The notes: generated by a model from the sequence alone, not told the origin. A stretch of DNA of 26,960 nucleotides from Methylocystaceae bacterium (GCA_003152255.1 PLZT01000191.1:1-26960), one strand, 5' to 3'. Counted from the stretch's first letter, positions 1 to 9,267 are shown. Program-made: numbers and translations.

Positions 1-729
1 CATATTCGCCACGTCCGTGGCAAACGGGCTTGTGTTCGTATTCCCATGCGGGCTGTCGGGCGTAGATGTTGTATTCGTCGGTATGGATCAACGCGCCCTT
101 GGCGACGCCGGCTTCGATGATGGGCTTGATCGTCGTCTGCTGCACATTGGCCAGCTTCTTCAGGACGACTTGGCCGCCGCGCTGGATCATGCCGAGAATT
201 GGCGGCTTTTCCTTTTCGAGCGTTCCGCGTCCGGGCGCGCCCTTCAACCTGTTGCGTCGGCCCTTGCGGCCTTTTTTTCGACGGCGGCGGGATTGCCCTT
301 GTGACCGGCGACGACATAAACCTCGTCGATCTCGACCTCGCCCGACAAGACGACCGGCGGAGTTTTGGCGGCCAACCCTTCGCGCAACTGCGTCGTCATC
401 TCCTGAACGTCGTTTTCATTCAGGCTCAACTCCTGCGCGATTTGTCGGTTGGAGAGATTCAGCCCCATGAAATACAGGCATAATATCCAAACGCGTAGCG
501 GCTGATGATGGCCGGCTAGCGCCGTGTCCGAGAGATCGTCGAAACGAAACTGGCAATCGTTGCGAAGATAGCGCTAGCGATGAGGCTGCGTATCGTCATG
601 GCCGTTGCGCACGACATGTTCGCCGCCGCATTTGGGACAGCGAGCGCCCTGTGGCCAGCGCGTTTGACGCACGAGTTCGAAACATTTCGCGTCATCGAGC
701 AGCGCCGACAAATTGATCAGAACGCTCAT
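1..729 (-). pseudogene. IS1595-family (ISXO2-like) transposase, broken and cut by the window edge
   Basis: Reading the minus strand from an ATG at 729 gives the IS1595 N-terminus (MSVLINLSALLDDAKCF), a zinc ribbon half-site (CPKCGG), then, in the same frame, a TAG at 574-576 where relatives carry Gln (HRQRY). The frame then continues through FDDLSDTALAGHHQPLRVW and MGLNLSNRQIAQEL to the first catalytic Asp region (EVEIDEVYVVAGHKG). At the A7 run (plus 272-278) the conserved sequence moves to the -1 frame (GRKGRRNRLKGAPG, then GTLEKEKPPILGMIQ and IHTDEYNIY) and runs off at base 1, before the C-terminal end. The family assignment comes from recognised motifs. The amber codon makes it a likely pseudogene. 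The A7 break may be decay, a homopolymer sequencing error or programmed slippage. The upstream ATG at 777 adds 16 residues that relatives lack. Confidence 0.85.
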
Positions 730-987
730 GGCTCCAACCTCTCGCGAATCAGTCGAGAGCCATATGGATTCAGTCAATTGCGCTCCGAGAAAGAGCTCCA
801 GCCCGAGTCATTTCGACGCAGCGCCCATCTTCAGCCATCACGCAGTCTGTTTCCATCACCCCGGAACCCGGGATGAGCCTTTCAGTAATGGTCGTTCACG
901 AAAACCGCACGTTGATCGCCGAAAGCCATCGCGACGAGCTTCGGCAGGGATAGCAACCAACTGCCCGCCTAGAGTCCCGAGCACGCG

Positions 988-2991
988 TTACTCATCATCT
1001 ACCTTTTGAAGAAACCGCAACTGCTTCACATTTTTTAGAGTTTGCTGGATCAGCGTCTGAGTTTCTTTCAAGCGTGGTAGTGCCGGGGAGGTCAGAGGCA
1101 AACCGTCCAAGGATGCAGGGAAATTGATTTCAACAGGGTCAATCCGTTCGTTGCCCGAGTCGAAACCGAAAGAAGCGGTTTCAGGACTATCATACATCAC
1201 GATTGGAACACTTTGACCGAGGTTCCTAACAATGCGGTTGTTAAGAGGTGCGCCTGGATGATCTTCCAGAATCTTCGCCAATTCCGGATAATGGGCTGTG
1301 TAAGGCCACTCCTTGAACGGCACCTGAGCGAGCCCCTTTGTGAGCAATCCATCGGGCATCCCCATTACTGCCTGCCACTTTAGACCACGCGCGTCTACCC
1401 AGACCGGTCCCGCCCCCTTTGTGTTCATAAAAAGGTTTTCTGAAACTAGATTATCTCGCCCGCCGCCCAAAAGGATCGGCCTATCCACATTGAGAAATAC
1501 ATTGCCACTTACTTCACTCCCAGAAAGCTGGTCGTCTAGGTATACTCCTATGGCAACAGAGCCATCGACTCGGTCATTTACATTGTAGATATAATTAGAT
1601 TTTATCAATGTCCCACGATACGTCCAGTCTCTCCCGCTATAAATAGCGCCCGCATCAGATGTATTGAGCACCAAATCATGTAGTATATTCCCTACAATAC
1701 GATGGTCGTTGCCTTCAAAAATTATGCCCGAATGAGGGCCGCCAGTTATCTCACAGCCATATATAGCATTTCCTACTCCCATTAGACGAATTCCTGGACG
1801 ATACGCGGGCACCTCTCGACCAAACCCAGATATTCGCGTCGACTGCACAATATGATCTCCCAAAGCCAACGTCTTGCGGTCGCCGCCATCTATTACAATA
1901 CCGGAAAGACCTAAATCATCGAGAACACAATTTTCTACCCGATTCGATTTGCCGCCGGTTATTACAACTCCATGAGAGCCGGTGTGGCCAACGAAGCAAT
2001 CTTTTAGGACAACGTTCCGAGCATTTTCCATTATGATTGCTGGACCGATTGTCTTTTCGAACGCTATCGATTCCAAATGGACATCGTGTGCTTCTGTTAT
2101 TTTTAGCAGCGTGTCGACGATAGGTACGTTCAACGCGGAGATCGCATCGTCATTCGTCATCAAATAATAAATGGCCTTTTCATTCTGATTAAAATAATAA
2201 AACCCGCCTCGATCTAATTTATTTATTCCGACTATGAAATAGCGAGAAGTGTTTCTAACCGGAGACGATGGTGCCTGAAATATAATTCTATTGTTATCGA
2301 CGGATAGGACCTTTAATTGCTCAAACCACCAATTCCATCCCCAGTATCCCGCGATCCAGAGTTCATTTTGCCCGGCCAGATCGGGGGCCTCTCTGGGCAA
2401 CTCAAAGGATATGCTGTTCGCCCCGCCCGACTGGATTGCTGTCAAATTCGTCGCAAATCCATCCTCGGGAAAACGTGAGGGCACCAACCGTCGCTCACCT
2501 TCGAAAACGAACATGCGCCCTGGAGCGCGGTCAACAAAATAGGCGCGTGGGGAAATTGTCGGGCTGAGGACGGAAGCGAGCCCACCTAGGCGCGCGCGCC
2601 TCATCCTATTCCACACGCTTGGCGGAGATTGAGGGTCGGACCTTGAGTTCGAATGCGGGAGAGTTTCAGATTCGAGATTTTTTCCGCCCGAGATCGTGGA
2701 GCCTTTATCGGCCAGGCCCCTAATGACAAGAGGGGCGTCCGGTTCGCCCGAATCTCGGACGTCGAGCGTTATGGTCTTGGAAATCGAAATATATCTGGGA
2801 AGATCGATAATGATTGCATCGTTCGGAAAAATCGCCCGGTGTTCGCGGGCCAAGCGCAAGGCTCTCTCTAGTCCTACCGCCCCTTCGGATTCTGAGAACG
2901 TGACATGAAACTCGCCCCCAATTGCGAAAGTGCAAGGGCCGATAATAGCGACAAAAATAATCGTACAGAGTATATAGGAGCTGGTTTTCAT
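988..2991 (-). CDS. secreted right-handed parallel beta-helix protein
   Basis: About 667 residues. The chosen ATG at 2991 gives a classical signal peptide (MKTSSYILCTIIFVAIIG, then a cleavage region near TFA-IGG); an ATG at 3015 and a TTG at 3033 lie in the same frame and cannot be excluded. From roughly residue 280 to 560 the protein has spaced N/V/I/G-rich turns typical of beta-helix coils (NVVLKDCFVGHTGSHGVVI, NRVENCVLDDLGLSGIVI, YGCEITGGPHSGIIFEGN, AGAIYSGRDW). The family includes polysaccharide lyases, C5-epimerases and hydrolases, so an enzyme that trims or modifies the polymer in the periplasm or outside is a reasonable inference. I see no motif that fixes the reaction. It is the last gene of the left module, 69 bp after the acetyltransferase. 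Its base composition is AT-rich compared with the genes beyond 14 kb. Confidence 0.8.
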   Translation of the reverse strand: MKTSSYILCTIIFVAIIGPCTFAIGGEFHVTFSESEGAVGLERALRLAREHRAIFPNDAIIIDLPRYISISKTITLDVRDSGEPDAPLVIRGLADKGSTISGGKNLESETLPHSNSRSDPQSPPSVWNRMRRARLGGLASVLSPTISPRAYFVDRAPGRMFVFEGERRLVPSRFPEDGFATNLTAIQSGGANSISFELPREAPDLAGQNELWIAGYWGWNWWFEQLKVLSVDNNRIIFQAPSSPVRNTSRYFIVGINKLDRGGFYYFNQNEKAIYYLMTNDDAISALNVPIVDTLLKITEAHDVHLESIAFEKTIGPAIIMENARNVVLKDCFVGHTGSHGVVITGGKSNRVENCVLDDLGLSGIVIDGGDRKTLALGDHIVQSTRISGFGREVPAYRPGIRLMGVGNAIYGCEITGGPHSGIIFEGNDHRIVGNILHDLVLNTSDAGAIYSGRDWTYRGTLIKSNYIYNVNDRVDGSVAIGVYLDDQLSGSEVSGNVFLNVDRPILLGGGRDNLVSENLFMNTKGAGPVWVDARGLKWQAVMGMPDGLLTKGLAQVPFKEWPYTAHYPELAKILEDHPGAPLNNRIVRNLGQSVPIVMYDSPETASFGFDSGNERIDPVEINFPASLDGLPLTSPALPRLKETQTLIQQTLKNVKQLRFLQKVDDE

Positions 2992-3060
2992 CTGCCCACT
3001 CGGATTCTGTTTCATGGCGTCTGCGAGTTCCAACTGTTTTTTTTCGAGACCGTAGGTGGT

Positions 3061-3624
3061 TTACTCAACCCTTTTTCTATATCTCAAGAACTGCGCTGGA
3101 TTTCCTATGTAGACAGACCATGGCTCAAGATCCTTCATGGCAACGGCTCTAGCGCCAAGTACCGCTCCTTCGCCGACCCTCACACCAGGCCCAACGAACG
3201 CCTCTGCGGCAATCCATGCAAACGCCCCGATCTCGATCGGCTTTGTGACCAACTGGAAATATGGGTCATCGACGTCATGCGTCCCACCGCAGAGATGCGC
3301 GCCCTGGGAAACAACGGCATAACGCCCCACTAACAAGGGAGCCATGCAGTAGCAGTTCACGCCCGGCCCCAAAACAGAGTGATCGGCCATCGACAAATAT
3401 GGAGGGTACCAAATACTCGCCGTTCCATAAATGCGCGCCGTCGGTTCAATTCGACCGCCGAACAGCCGAACAAGGAAACTCCGCCACGGATGCAATGGCG
3501 GGGGCGTCCAAGAGGCAAACAGCAGCCAGACCGCCGTCCAGACGAACCGAAAAATACGATGGCGCAAGGGAAAACTAGGCCCTCCCTCGCGCGACTTGTG
3601 GTTCCTCGCATCTAACACCAACAT
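3061..3624 (-). CDS. WcaF-like sugar O-acetyltransferase (left-handed beta-helix)
   Basis: About 187 residues from the ATG at 3624, which follows an AGGAAA about nine bases upstream and matches the usual N-terminus of the family (MLVLDARNHKSREGGPSF). A GTG at 3702 would overlap the upstream stop as GTGA and add 26 residues, so it remains an alternative start. Visible landmarks are a hydrophobic N-terminal segment (FVWTAVWLLFASWTPPPLHPWR), hexapeptide turns (YGTASIWYPPYLSMADHSVLGPGV), the catalytic-type HLCGGTHDVDDP segment, and the closing GEGAVLGARAVAMKDL/YIGNPAQ loop. Relatives use acetyl-CoA to acetylate colanic-acid-type repeat units at the inner membrane. The precise sugar is unknown. 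It sits directly after a glycosyltransferase, consistent with decoration of the same repeat unit. Confidence 0.87.
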   Translation of the reverse strand: MLVLDARNHKSREGGPSFPLRHRIFRFVWTAVWLLFASWTPPPLHPWRSFLVRLFGGRIEPTARIYGTASIWYPPYLSMADHSVLGPGVNCYCMAPLLVGRYAVVSQGAHLCGGTHDVDDPYFQLVTKPIEIGAFAWIAAEAFVGPGVRVGEGAVLGARAVAMKDLEPWSVYIGNPAQFLRYRKRVE

Positions 3625-3698
3625 CGGCTTCGATTTCCTGCCTCTTTGCTCGGCGCACCGCGTTATTGGCGGCCTAATGCCAGCTTCGCTCGAGATGC

Positions 3699-4655
3699 TC
3701 ACCCCCGTGTGAGCTGAACAACTCTCTTCTTGGCGCCCTTCAGTATATCCGACAAGATCGGTATCCTCCTGAGCTTGCTTACGATCTCGGAGTATAGGCT
3801 AATTCCATACCGAAGCTTGCTGATAAGGTGATCCGCTTCACGGGACGCCTCAATTTTCACTGGATGGACAAGCGGGAATGAAAGTTCCCCCGGCTTTTGC
3901 AAGAACGACGACTCCGAATGGGTTGTATGCGTCGCATCGTCGCCAAATCCGAGGTTCTCGACCAAGTTCTCGGCGGGGATGATATTGATTGAACCGCGAC
4001 GCCAGCAAGAAAATATCCATTGGTAATCCCATGTATCTATCTTACCTCGCCAGGTGTCGTCGAATATTTTCCGCCAATAAGCCTCAACTAGAAGGTCCCC
4101 GTCAGCCACTTTTATGAAGTTGCTAATTCGCTTGCTCAATGGCCATTCCGCCATGCTCACGTCGAAATGTTCCCAGGATCGCCTCCAAGTGGCCCACCCC
4201 CATATGTCCGGGTAGTTTGAAAAGAAATAGCTAGCACCCTTGGCCACTTTTGCTCCGATGAAGTTGGAGCCCGAAACCTGTGCTATTCGCTCGTCGTCTC
4301 GGTAACGCTCGAGCATCGCATCGCAATATGAAAAGAAAGACGGTGCCGGCAAGCAGTCGTCTTCAAGGATGATTCCTTCGTCTTCATGTTCAAAGAACCA
4401 ATTGATCGCGGAGGAAACGCCACGTCCGCAGCCGAGATTTTTCGCTTGAAACAAAGTCTCCAGCTGGCACGGCCAATCCACATTCGTGGTCAGGCGTCGT
4501 ACTTCCTCGCAACGTCTCCATTCGCCAGGTCTGTCAACGCGCGGTCCGTCCGCCGCGACGTAGAGGCGCTCCGGCCTAGCGCGGCGGATGGCCTCGAAGA
4601 CTTTGCCCGTAGGTTCCGGCCGGTTGAATACGATTAAAAGAACTGCACTTTTCAT
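3699..4655 (-). CDS. GT-A fold glycosyltransferase (HlpA-like nucleotide-diphospho-sugar transferase)
   Basis: 318 residues from an ATG. The N-terminus MKSAVLLIVFNRPEPTGKVFEAI is the nucleotide-sugar binding start of a GT2-like protein. Residues 35-41 (AADGPRV) form the second nucleotide contact, NLGCGRGVSSAINWFF precedes the metal site, and EDDCLPAPSFF (98-108) supplies the DxD-equivalent. SYFFSNYPDIWGWATWRRSW is a characteristic stretch of this subgroup. It probably adds one sugar of the repeat unit on undecaprenyl-diphosphate at the cytoplasmic face. The donor sugar cannot be read from the sequence. The stop at 3699 overlaps an in-frame GTG of the next gene. A 123-bp gap separates it from the FkbM gene upstream and holds nothing I recognise. 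Confidence 0.85.
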   Translation of the reverse strand: MKSAVLLIVFNRPEPTGKVFEAIRRARPERLYVAADGPRVDRPGEWRRCEEVRRLTTNVDWPCQLETLFQAKNLGCGRGVSSAINWFFEHEDEGIILEDDCLPAPSFFSYCDAMLERYRDDERIAQVSGSNFIGAKVAKGASYFFSNYPDIWGWATWRRSWEHFDVSMAEWPLSKRISNFIKVADGDLLVEAYWRKIFDDTWRGKIDTWDYQWIFSCWRRGSINIIPAENLVENLGFGDDATHTTHSESSFLQKPGELSFPLVHPVKIEASREADHLISKLRYGISLYSEIVSKLRRIPILSDILKGAKKRVVQLTRG

Positions 4656-4778
4656 GGCATAGCCTTTTCATCGGTAGCTCAATTGTCATTCCGGCATCAA
4701 ATCTCGACTTTAGCCCTGCTATCCGTGTCCTGCACACTCGCACGGAACTTTGTCGCCTAGAAGGAACGACGCCCTCTC

Positions 4779-5492
4779 TTATCCCGAGTTGGCCCGCGAA
4801 CGCGATCTGTCATCGACGTAAAAGACGGTGTTCACGGTTTTTGCATATATTGTGTAGCCGACGCTTCTGAGGAAGCATGCGCAAGGGTCCGTTTGCAGAT
4901 CCTGCATGGTCGTCTGGAGCGACTCTGCAAGCACAACTTTTGGCCGAAACCGCTCCCAGTCGTTCGAACGCAAGACGCTGATGTCATGCCCTTCCGCATC
5001 AACGGATAGGAAATCGATAACGCGCCCGTCTCCGCAGTTCTGTTGCAAGATGTCTTTCAACGGCAAAAGAGGCACATCAACAACAGCCTCGATCCGCCAA
5101 GGCGGTATCGAGTGGTTGTTGGCGGTTTCCCTGTTGAAGGTGTTCAGGGCCGGTTCGTTGAAGATATAAAACTCCCCAGAGCCGGCCTTCTCCGACACGC
5201 CTATTTCCAAATTGATATCCCGCTTCCGCCAACGACGGAACTGGCGCATGGAACCGGGAGCTGCATCGACATTAATGCCATTCCAGCCCGCTCGGTAAAA
5301 CAGGTTCGTATTCGAAAACCGATGCGGATGGTGCGCGCCGATATCAATGTAAAAGCCGGAACGCCGACCGCCAAAATATCTCCACAGGACTCGATCTTCC
5401 CCTTCTTGAGACCAGCTTCTCTCTCCAAGGAGAGTTAGCATCGCTATGCGCAAATTCGAACAGTAGCGCCACAACGCGTTTTTCCGCTTCAT
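4779..5492 (-). CDS. FkbM-family SAM-dependent methyltransferase
   Basis: 237 residues. The N-terminal SQEGEDRVLWRYF is typical of FkbM proteins next to polysaccharide genes. GFYIDIGAHHPHRFSNT (about 46-61) is the SAM-binding motif I with the following loop, and INVDAAPGS (73-81) holds the acidic residue that binds the ribose. VIDFLSVDAEGHDISVLRS (158-176) is the FkbM signature. Relatives O-methylate sugars or related hydroxyls, and here the likely target is a sugar of the repeat unit. The ATG at 5492 overlaps the flippase stop by four bases (ATGA), so translation is probably coupled. The start is therefore well supported. The acceptor sugar is unknown. Confidence 0.88.
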   Translation of the reverse strand: MKRKNALWRYCSNLRIAMLTLLGERSWSQEGEDRVLWRYFGGRRSGFYIDIGAHHPHRFSNTNLFYRAGWNGINVDAAPGSMRQFRRWRKRDINLEIGVSEKAGSGEFYIFNEPALNTFNRETANNHSIPPWRIEAVVDVPLLPLKDILQQNCGDGRVIDFLSVDAEGHDISVLRSNDWERFRPKVVLAESLQTTMQDLQTDPCACFLRSVGYTIYAKTVNTVFYVDDRSRSRANSG

Positions 5493-6838
5493 CTAAGTTT
5501 TCCCCAAAATAGGCCGACCGATTGCAGCTGCAGCCTGAATAATGGTCTTGTCGGGATGAAAAACGCGTTCATCGCCACCGCAGATACGAAATAGCTTATC
5601 AAGACAGAGTAGGCCGGTCCGGTCACCCCGAGCAGTGGTATGAGAATGAAGTTCATCAGGACGCCGACTACCGCCCCGAGAAGCGCCTGATAAAAGCCGT
5701 AGCGGAGCAAACCATTGTTGAGCAGCCAGCTGGAAGCCGGAGCGCCGACGGCGACAAATGCTCCGGCCCAGATATGGGCGGTCAAGACAGTGGATGACGC
5801 GGCGTAGTTCGCTCCATAAAGCGTCTGGATTATGAATGGAGCCAGGAGCGATATGATCAGAGCGACCGCCAGGGATCCAAGAGTCAACGCCTGCATGACC
5901 TTCACGAGTTCCTTTTCGTAAGCGGCATCTGACTCCTGATGTTTTTTTGTAAGATATGGGTTGACCGCGGTCATGACCGACATGGGAACGAGATACCAAA
6001 GCTCCGAAATCCGCGACGCTGCGGAGTAGATGCCAACAGAGTGATCACCCAGCATGCGGCCGAGCATCACCTGATCCGCTCTCATATAAATGCCAATGGC
6101 GACTATCCTCAGAAGCAGGAACCAGCTTCCTCGCAGTTGACGCATGCATTCCTGCCAGGTCGCAAGGCGTATATTGAGGGGATGCCCCTTGAATATGGCG
6201 AAAAAATAGAAAGCTATCGCAGTCAGAAATAGTTCCAAAGTCATGAGAACCGCGATGACGTACACCGGCGCCTCGAATATCAGCGCCACACATTTCAGAA
6301 TCGATACCACCAGGAACGAGTAATTTCGCAAAAGAACGAGTTCTCTAAATACCCCCATAGCCTGGAAACGGCAGTCGACGACGTCCATGGACTGTGCGAA
6401 ATACATTACGCCAATTACCGAAACGAGCACCCAGCTTCCTGTGTCATTTGGTCGCAAGATGATTGCGAGCCCCAAACTGAATGTTAGGGCGATCACCGCA
6501 CCGACAATCCTCAGCGCAATAGCGTTCGCCGCGATCTCGTCAGAGCGGCCCGGCTCCCGAACGAAATCGCGTACGATCATGTCAGTCAGGCCCAGCGTCG
6601 AGACGCCGACGAACATCATGACAATCGACTGGGCGTAACCAAGGGAACCGAACCCATCGGGACCCAGGCGTCTGGCGATCCATACGTTTACGAAAAGCCC
6701 GACGATCAGTCGGACGAACTTGTCAGCGACCAACCAACTGGCGTTCGTCGCCGAGCGCACGAGGTTCGGCCGTCCCTCAAACCTCCTAGATAGCGATGCC
6801 CGTGTGAAATTCGCGCGCAAAGACTCTTTCCACACCAT
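5489..6838 (-). CDS. Wzx-type oligosaccharide flippase (MATE/MVF-like)
   Basis: About 449 residues from the ATG at 6838. The frame is open up to a TTG at 6940, but those extra 34 residues look unlike a flippase N-terminus. The protein is a string of about twelve hydrophobic segments, beginning with ASWLVADKFVRLIVGLFVNVWIARRLGPDGFG, the standard opening of polysaccharide biosynthesis (PST) flippases. Charged residues within helices (RADQVMLGRMLGD, YSAASRISELWY) are also typical. Wzx moves the undecaprenyl-linked repeat unit from the cytoplasmic to the periplasmic side of the inner membrane. It lies between the glycosyltransferases that build the unit and the FkbM gene, which it overlaps by four bases. 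If the ATG is right, about 100 bp separate it from the upstream glycosyltransferase. Confidence 0.88.
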   Translation of the reverse strand: MVWKESLRANFTRASLSRRFEGRPNLVRSATNASWLVADKFVRLIVGLFVNVWIARRLGPDGFGSLGYAQSIVMMFVGVSTLGLTDMIVRDFVREPGRSDEIAANAIALRIVGAVIALTFSLGLAIILRPNDTGSWVLVSVIGVMYFAQSMDVVDCRFQAMGVFRELVLLRNYSFLVVSILKCVALIFEAPVYVIAVLMTLELFLTAIAFYFFAIFKGHPLNIRLATWQECMRQLRGSWFLLLRIVAIGIYMRADQVMLGRMLGDHSVGIYSAASRISELWYLVPMSVMTAVNPYLTKKHQESDAAYEKELVKVMQALTLGSLAVALIISLLAPFIIQTLYGANYAASSTVLTAHIWAGAFVAVGAPASSWLLNNGLLRYGFYQALLGAVVGVLMNFILIPLLGVTGPAYSVLISYFVSAVAMNAFFIPTRPLFRLQLQSVGLFWGKLR

Positions 6839-6940
6839 TTCAAATTGTCCGGACTTCGGGAACGTGCGGCAAACGAGAACCGTTTCCGCTACGATGCGAT
6901 CGGTACATTTTCCAAATGCGGACAAGACGCATTGGTACAA

Positions 6941-8071
6941 TCAATCTGCATAGAAAGGTGGCGGGCGATCTGCTTTATCGTAGATATGTGAAACAATATT
7001 CATCAAGTAGGCAGCGCCAGCCTGCCCCGTAAGACGCTCCTCCGCCCACTTGGCCCGAAGCGCACGAAACGAACTCGTCAATTTCCCTTCGAGCGCAAGC
7101 TTATCGATGGCTAAGGCTATGGCCTTCGGCGAATTAGGCGTTACAATATAACCACGCTCGTTGTCCTCCAAACAGATGGAGGCCCCGACCTTACGCGATG
7201 CAATCACCGCAACGCCCGCTAACAACGCCTCGCTGACGACGGCCCCCCACCCTTCATCAGTCGTCGTGGACGGAAGCACGAGTATGTCACTCTCCGCCAA
7301 CAGCTCAGGAACCGCCATCATAGGCAATACGCCGCAGTAGCGCGCTGCGATGGGAGTGTTTTCAACAAGATCTAACACTGCACTGAGTTCCGGACCGACA
7401 CCGGCGATGCTTACCGTCACATCGCATCGAACCATTCTAACGGCCTTCAGAAATGCGTGAATCCCCTTTTCCTTGGTAAGTCTCCCGAGCCAAGTTATTC
7501 GAACAGGCGCCTCTTTGTTCCGTTCACTAAACGTGATCTTTCCGGCCATTGACGGAAGAAAATATGCAAATGGAAATATCGTAGCCCCTCGGTAACCTGT
7601 TGCCCTGAACCAGCGCGGCCCGTTTCGACCGATCGCCAGAACGAAATCAATATGCGTCCTTAGAGATCCTTCGCTCATCCAAGAATGAAAAAAGCGTGCC
7701 ACACCCGAAATTCCTTCGGAGACACGCGGCTCGTGCAACAGTCCAAACCTCCTGCCTTGCTTGATGACGGACGTAATGCCTTCCGTGATGCACGGCACAT
7801 TTCGCATACCGGAAAATATATGCACTGAGTCCGCAGGCGAAGCAGCCACCAATTCGTTAATGCGCCGACGGTCAGGCGCCAGAATGAGACTTACGGATTG
7901 GATCTCAGCCTCGCTCACCTGCCAACCCTGTTGTCTGCGAAATTCCGGCAGCCCCTGCTGCGCAACGCACGACACTTGACTTACTGTTGCATGACGAGCA
8001 AGCGAACTAAATAGGCAGAGCTTGTGAGGCGAAACGCTTGGCTCCCAAAAATAAAGCGCAATCTTATCCAA
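6941..8071 (-). CDS. glycosyltransferase family 4 (GT-B fold)
   Basis: 376 residues from a TTG start at 8071, chosen because AAGGAG lies seven bases upstream and because MDKIALYFWEPSVSPHK is the natural N-terminus; the open frame to 8098 would bury the ribosome site. The C-terminal half is a clear GT4 domain: ITWLGRLTKEKGIHAFLKA begins the nucleotide-binding Rossmann fold, and DEGWGAVVSEALLAGVAVIAS contains the E-x7-E catalytic pair. The N-terminal acceptor domain is poorly conserved, as usual. It likely transfers a hexose from an NDP-sugar to the growing repeat unit. The TTG lies inside the end of the upstream gene (TTGGATAA, eight-base overlap), so the two glycosyltransferases are translationally coupled. 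Confidence 0.88.
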   Translation of the reverse strand: MDKIALYFWEPSVSPHKLCLFSSLARHATVSQVSCVAQQGLPEFRRQQGWQVSEAEIQSVSLILAPDRRRINELVAASPADSVHIFSGMRNVPCITEGITSVIKQGRRFGLLHEPRVSEGISGVARFFHSWMSEGSLRTHIDFVLAIGRNGPRWFRATGYRGATIFPFAYFLPSMAGKITFSERNKEAPVRITWLGRLTKEKGIHAFLKAVRMVRCDVTVSIAGVGPELSAVLDLVENTPIAARYCGVLPMMAVPELLAESDILVLPSTTTDEGWGAVVSEALLAGVAVIASRKVGASICLEDNERGYIVTPNSPKAIALAIDKLALEGKLTSSFRALRAKWAEERLTGQAGAAYLMNIVSHIYDKADRPPPFYAD

Positions 8072-9239
8072 ACAAAAACTCCTTGAGACGTGCTCCAACG
8101 ATTTCGGACGTAAACTTTTGCATCACCATTTCTCGTCCGGCCCGGGCCTTCCGTGAGGTTAACGTCCTGTCCCCTGCGGCATCAATTAAGCGCTGCGAGA
8201 GCTCTTCAGGGTCTTCCGTCTTCATTAGTATTGCCGTGTCAGAACTGAATATTAGCGGCACATCGCTGACTGGCGTGCTGCAGACAAGCACTCCAAACGC
8301 AGCGTACTCGATAACTTTCGATGGGAAGGTAGTTTGCCCAATGCTGTCGCTTGGCAGCTTTAGGCACAGCCCTACGTCAATCTTTCGGAGCAAGTCCCAA
8401 TAGCGCTCGGTCGATAGCTCGCCGTGCAGAAAGACCCTAATTGACGTCCTGGATTCAATGTCCGCCGCGAACGCTTCGAACACATCATTTGGGTAGCGTC
8501 CGGTAATGAAAATATCCAGTGCCAAATCCGGCTTAGTCGTTGCAATTCGGTCGATTGATTCAAGGAAAAGATCTTGGCCAGTCCCGTGCTCTATGGAACC
8601 GCCATACAGTAGAGAGAACCTCTCCGATAAATGTCGTTCCCCCGCCGCCGCGTCGAAATACGTGGCGACGCCATAGACGGGTAGAACAACCTCGTAACCC
8701 AGTCTACTTGCCACAGTTTTGGAAACGCTTATGCAGCGGGCGTCGCATAATGGACGCAACAATTTGAAGCACAAACTCGCCACTCGACCGCGAAGCGTGA
8801 CGTCGTCGCTCCGTGGACCGTCTTCAATATCGAGTATAGCGGGGTTTCCGCGAATTTTGAGATATGCCGCAGCCGGAATGAATTCAGGGAAAAAATTATA
8901 CAGCAACACGCGGTCACCGCGACGGATATTACAAACCGCATAGCCCAGCAGAGAAATGGCGGAAGACAGCCGCTTCAACACGCCATTTCCGAACGACAGC
9001 ACTTTGGCAAAACAAACTCCATCCAACGCCAAATGCGTCACTAGGGCGAGCTTGGCAGGCCTCGACCAGGGAACAAAGCCGGAAACAATGACGGGAGACA
9101 CGTTCGCGCGTTTCAGCGCCCGGCATACGCCAAAAACTTTGTGAACGGTAGGACCAACAAAAAGTTCAATCCCGTACTTTCGATTCAAAGCTTCGGTCGT
9201 GAGCGGAACAAAGTAGAAGAGACGCGGACTGTTGCTCAC
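8064..9239 (-). CDS. GT-B fold glycosyltransferase (GT4-like)
   Basis: 391 residues from a GTG at 9239, which has GAGGAG six bases upstream. The frame stays open to 9344, but that extension crosses a perfect 14-bp inverted repeat and does not look like protein. The N-terminal domain (LFYFVPLTTEALNRKYGIEL onward) binds the acceptor. The second domain starts near FSLLYGGSIEHGTGQDLFLESI, and TTFPSKVIEYAAFGVLVCST is the conserved donor-binding loop of GT4-like enzymes. DRVLLYNFFPEFIPAA and ILDIEDGPRSDD are consistent with a distinct subgroup of polysaccharide glycosyltransferases. The donor sugar is unknown. It is the first gene after a roughly 370-bp non-coding stretch containing two hairpins, and it overlaps the next gene by eight bases. 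Confidence 0.85.
   Translation of the reverse strand: MSNSPRLFYFVPLTTEALNRKYGIELFVGPTVHKVFGVCRALKRANVSPVIVSGFVPWSRPAKLALVTHLALDGVCFAKVLSFGNGVLKRLSSAISLLGYAVCNIRRGDRVLLYNFFPEFIPAAAYLKIRGNPAILDIEDGPRSDDVTLRGRVASLCFKLLRPLCDARCISVSKTVASRLGYEVVLPVYGVATYFDAAAGERHLSERFSLLYGGSIEHGTGQDLFLESIDRIATTKPDLALDIFITGRYPNDVFEAFAADIESRTSIRVFLHGELSTERYWDLLRKIDVGLCLKLPSDSIGQTTFPSKVIEYAAFGVLVCSTPVSDVPLIFSSDTAILMKTEDPEELSQRLIDAAGDRTLTSRKARAGREMVMQKFTSEIVGARLKEFLFG
8079..8084 (-). promoter_or_regulatory. ribosome binding site fixing a TTG start
   Basis: AAGGAG on the minus strand, seven bases before the TTG at 8071. It lies inside the end of the upstream coding sequence and shows that the downstream gene starts with TTG rather than further upstream. 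Confidence 0.8.
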
Positions 9240-9245
9240 CGGCCG

Positions 9246-9251
9246 CTCCTC
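9246..9251 (-). promoter_or_regulatory. ribosome binding site fixing a GTG start
   Basis: GAGGAG on the minus strand, six bases before the GTG at 9239. This sets the N-terminus of the glycosyltransferase and puts the adjacent hairpin (9268-9301) into the untranslated leader. Confidence 0.78.
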
Positions 9252-9267
9252 GCGGATAGCTAGCGCG

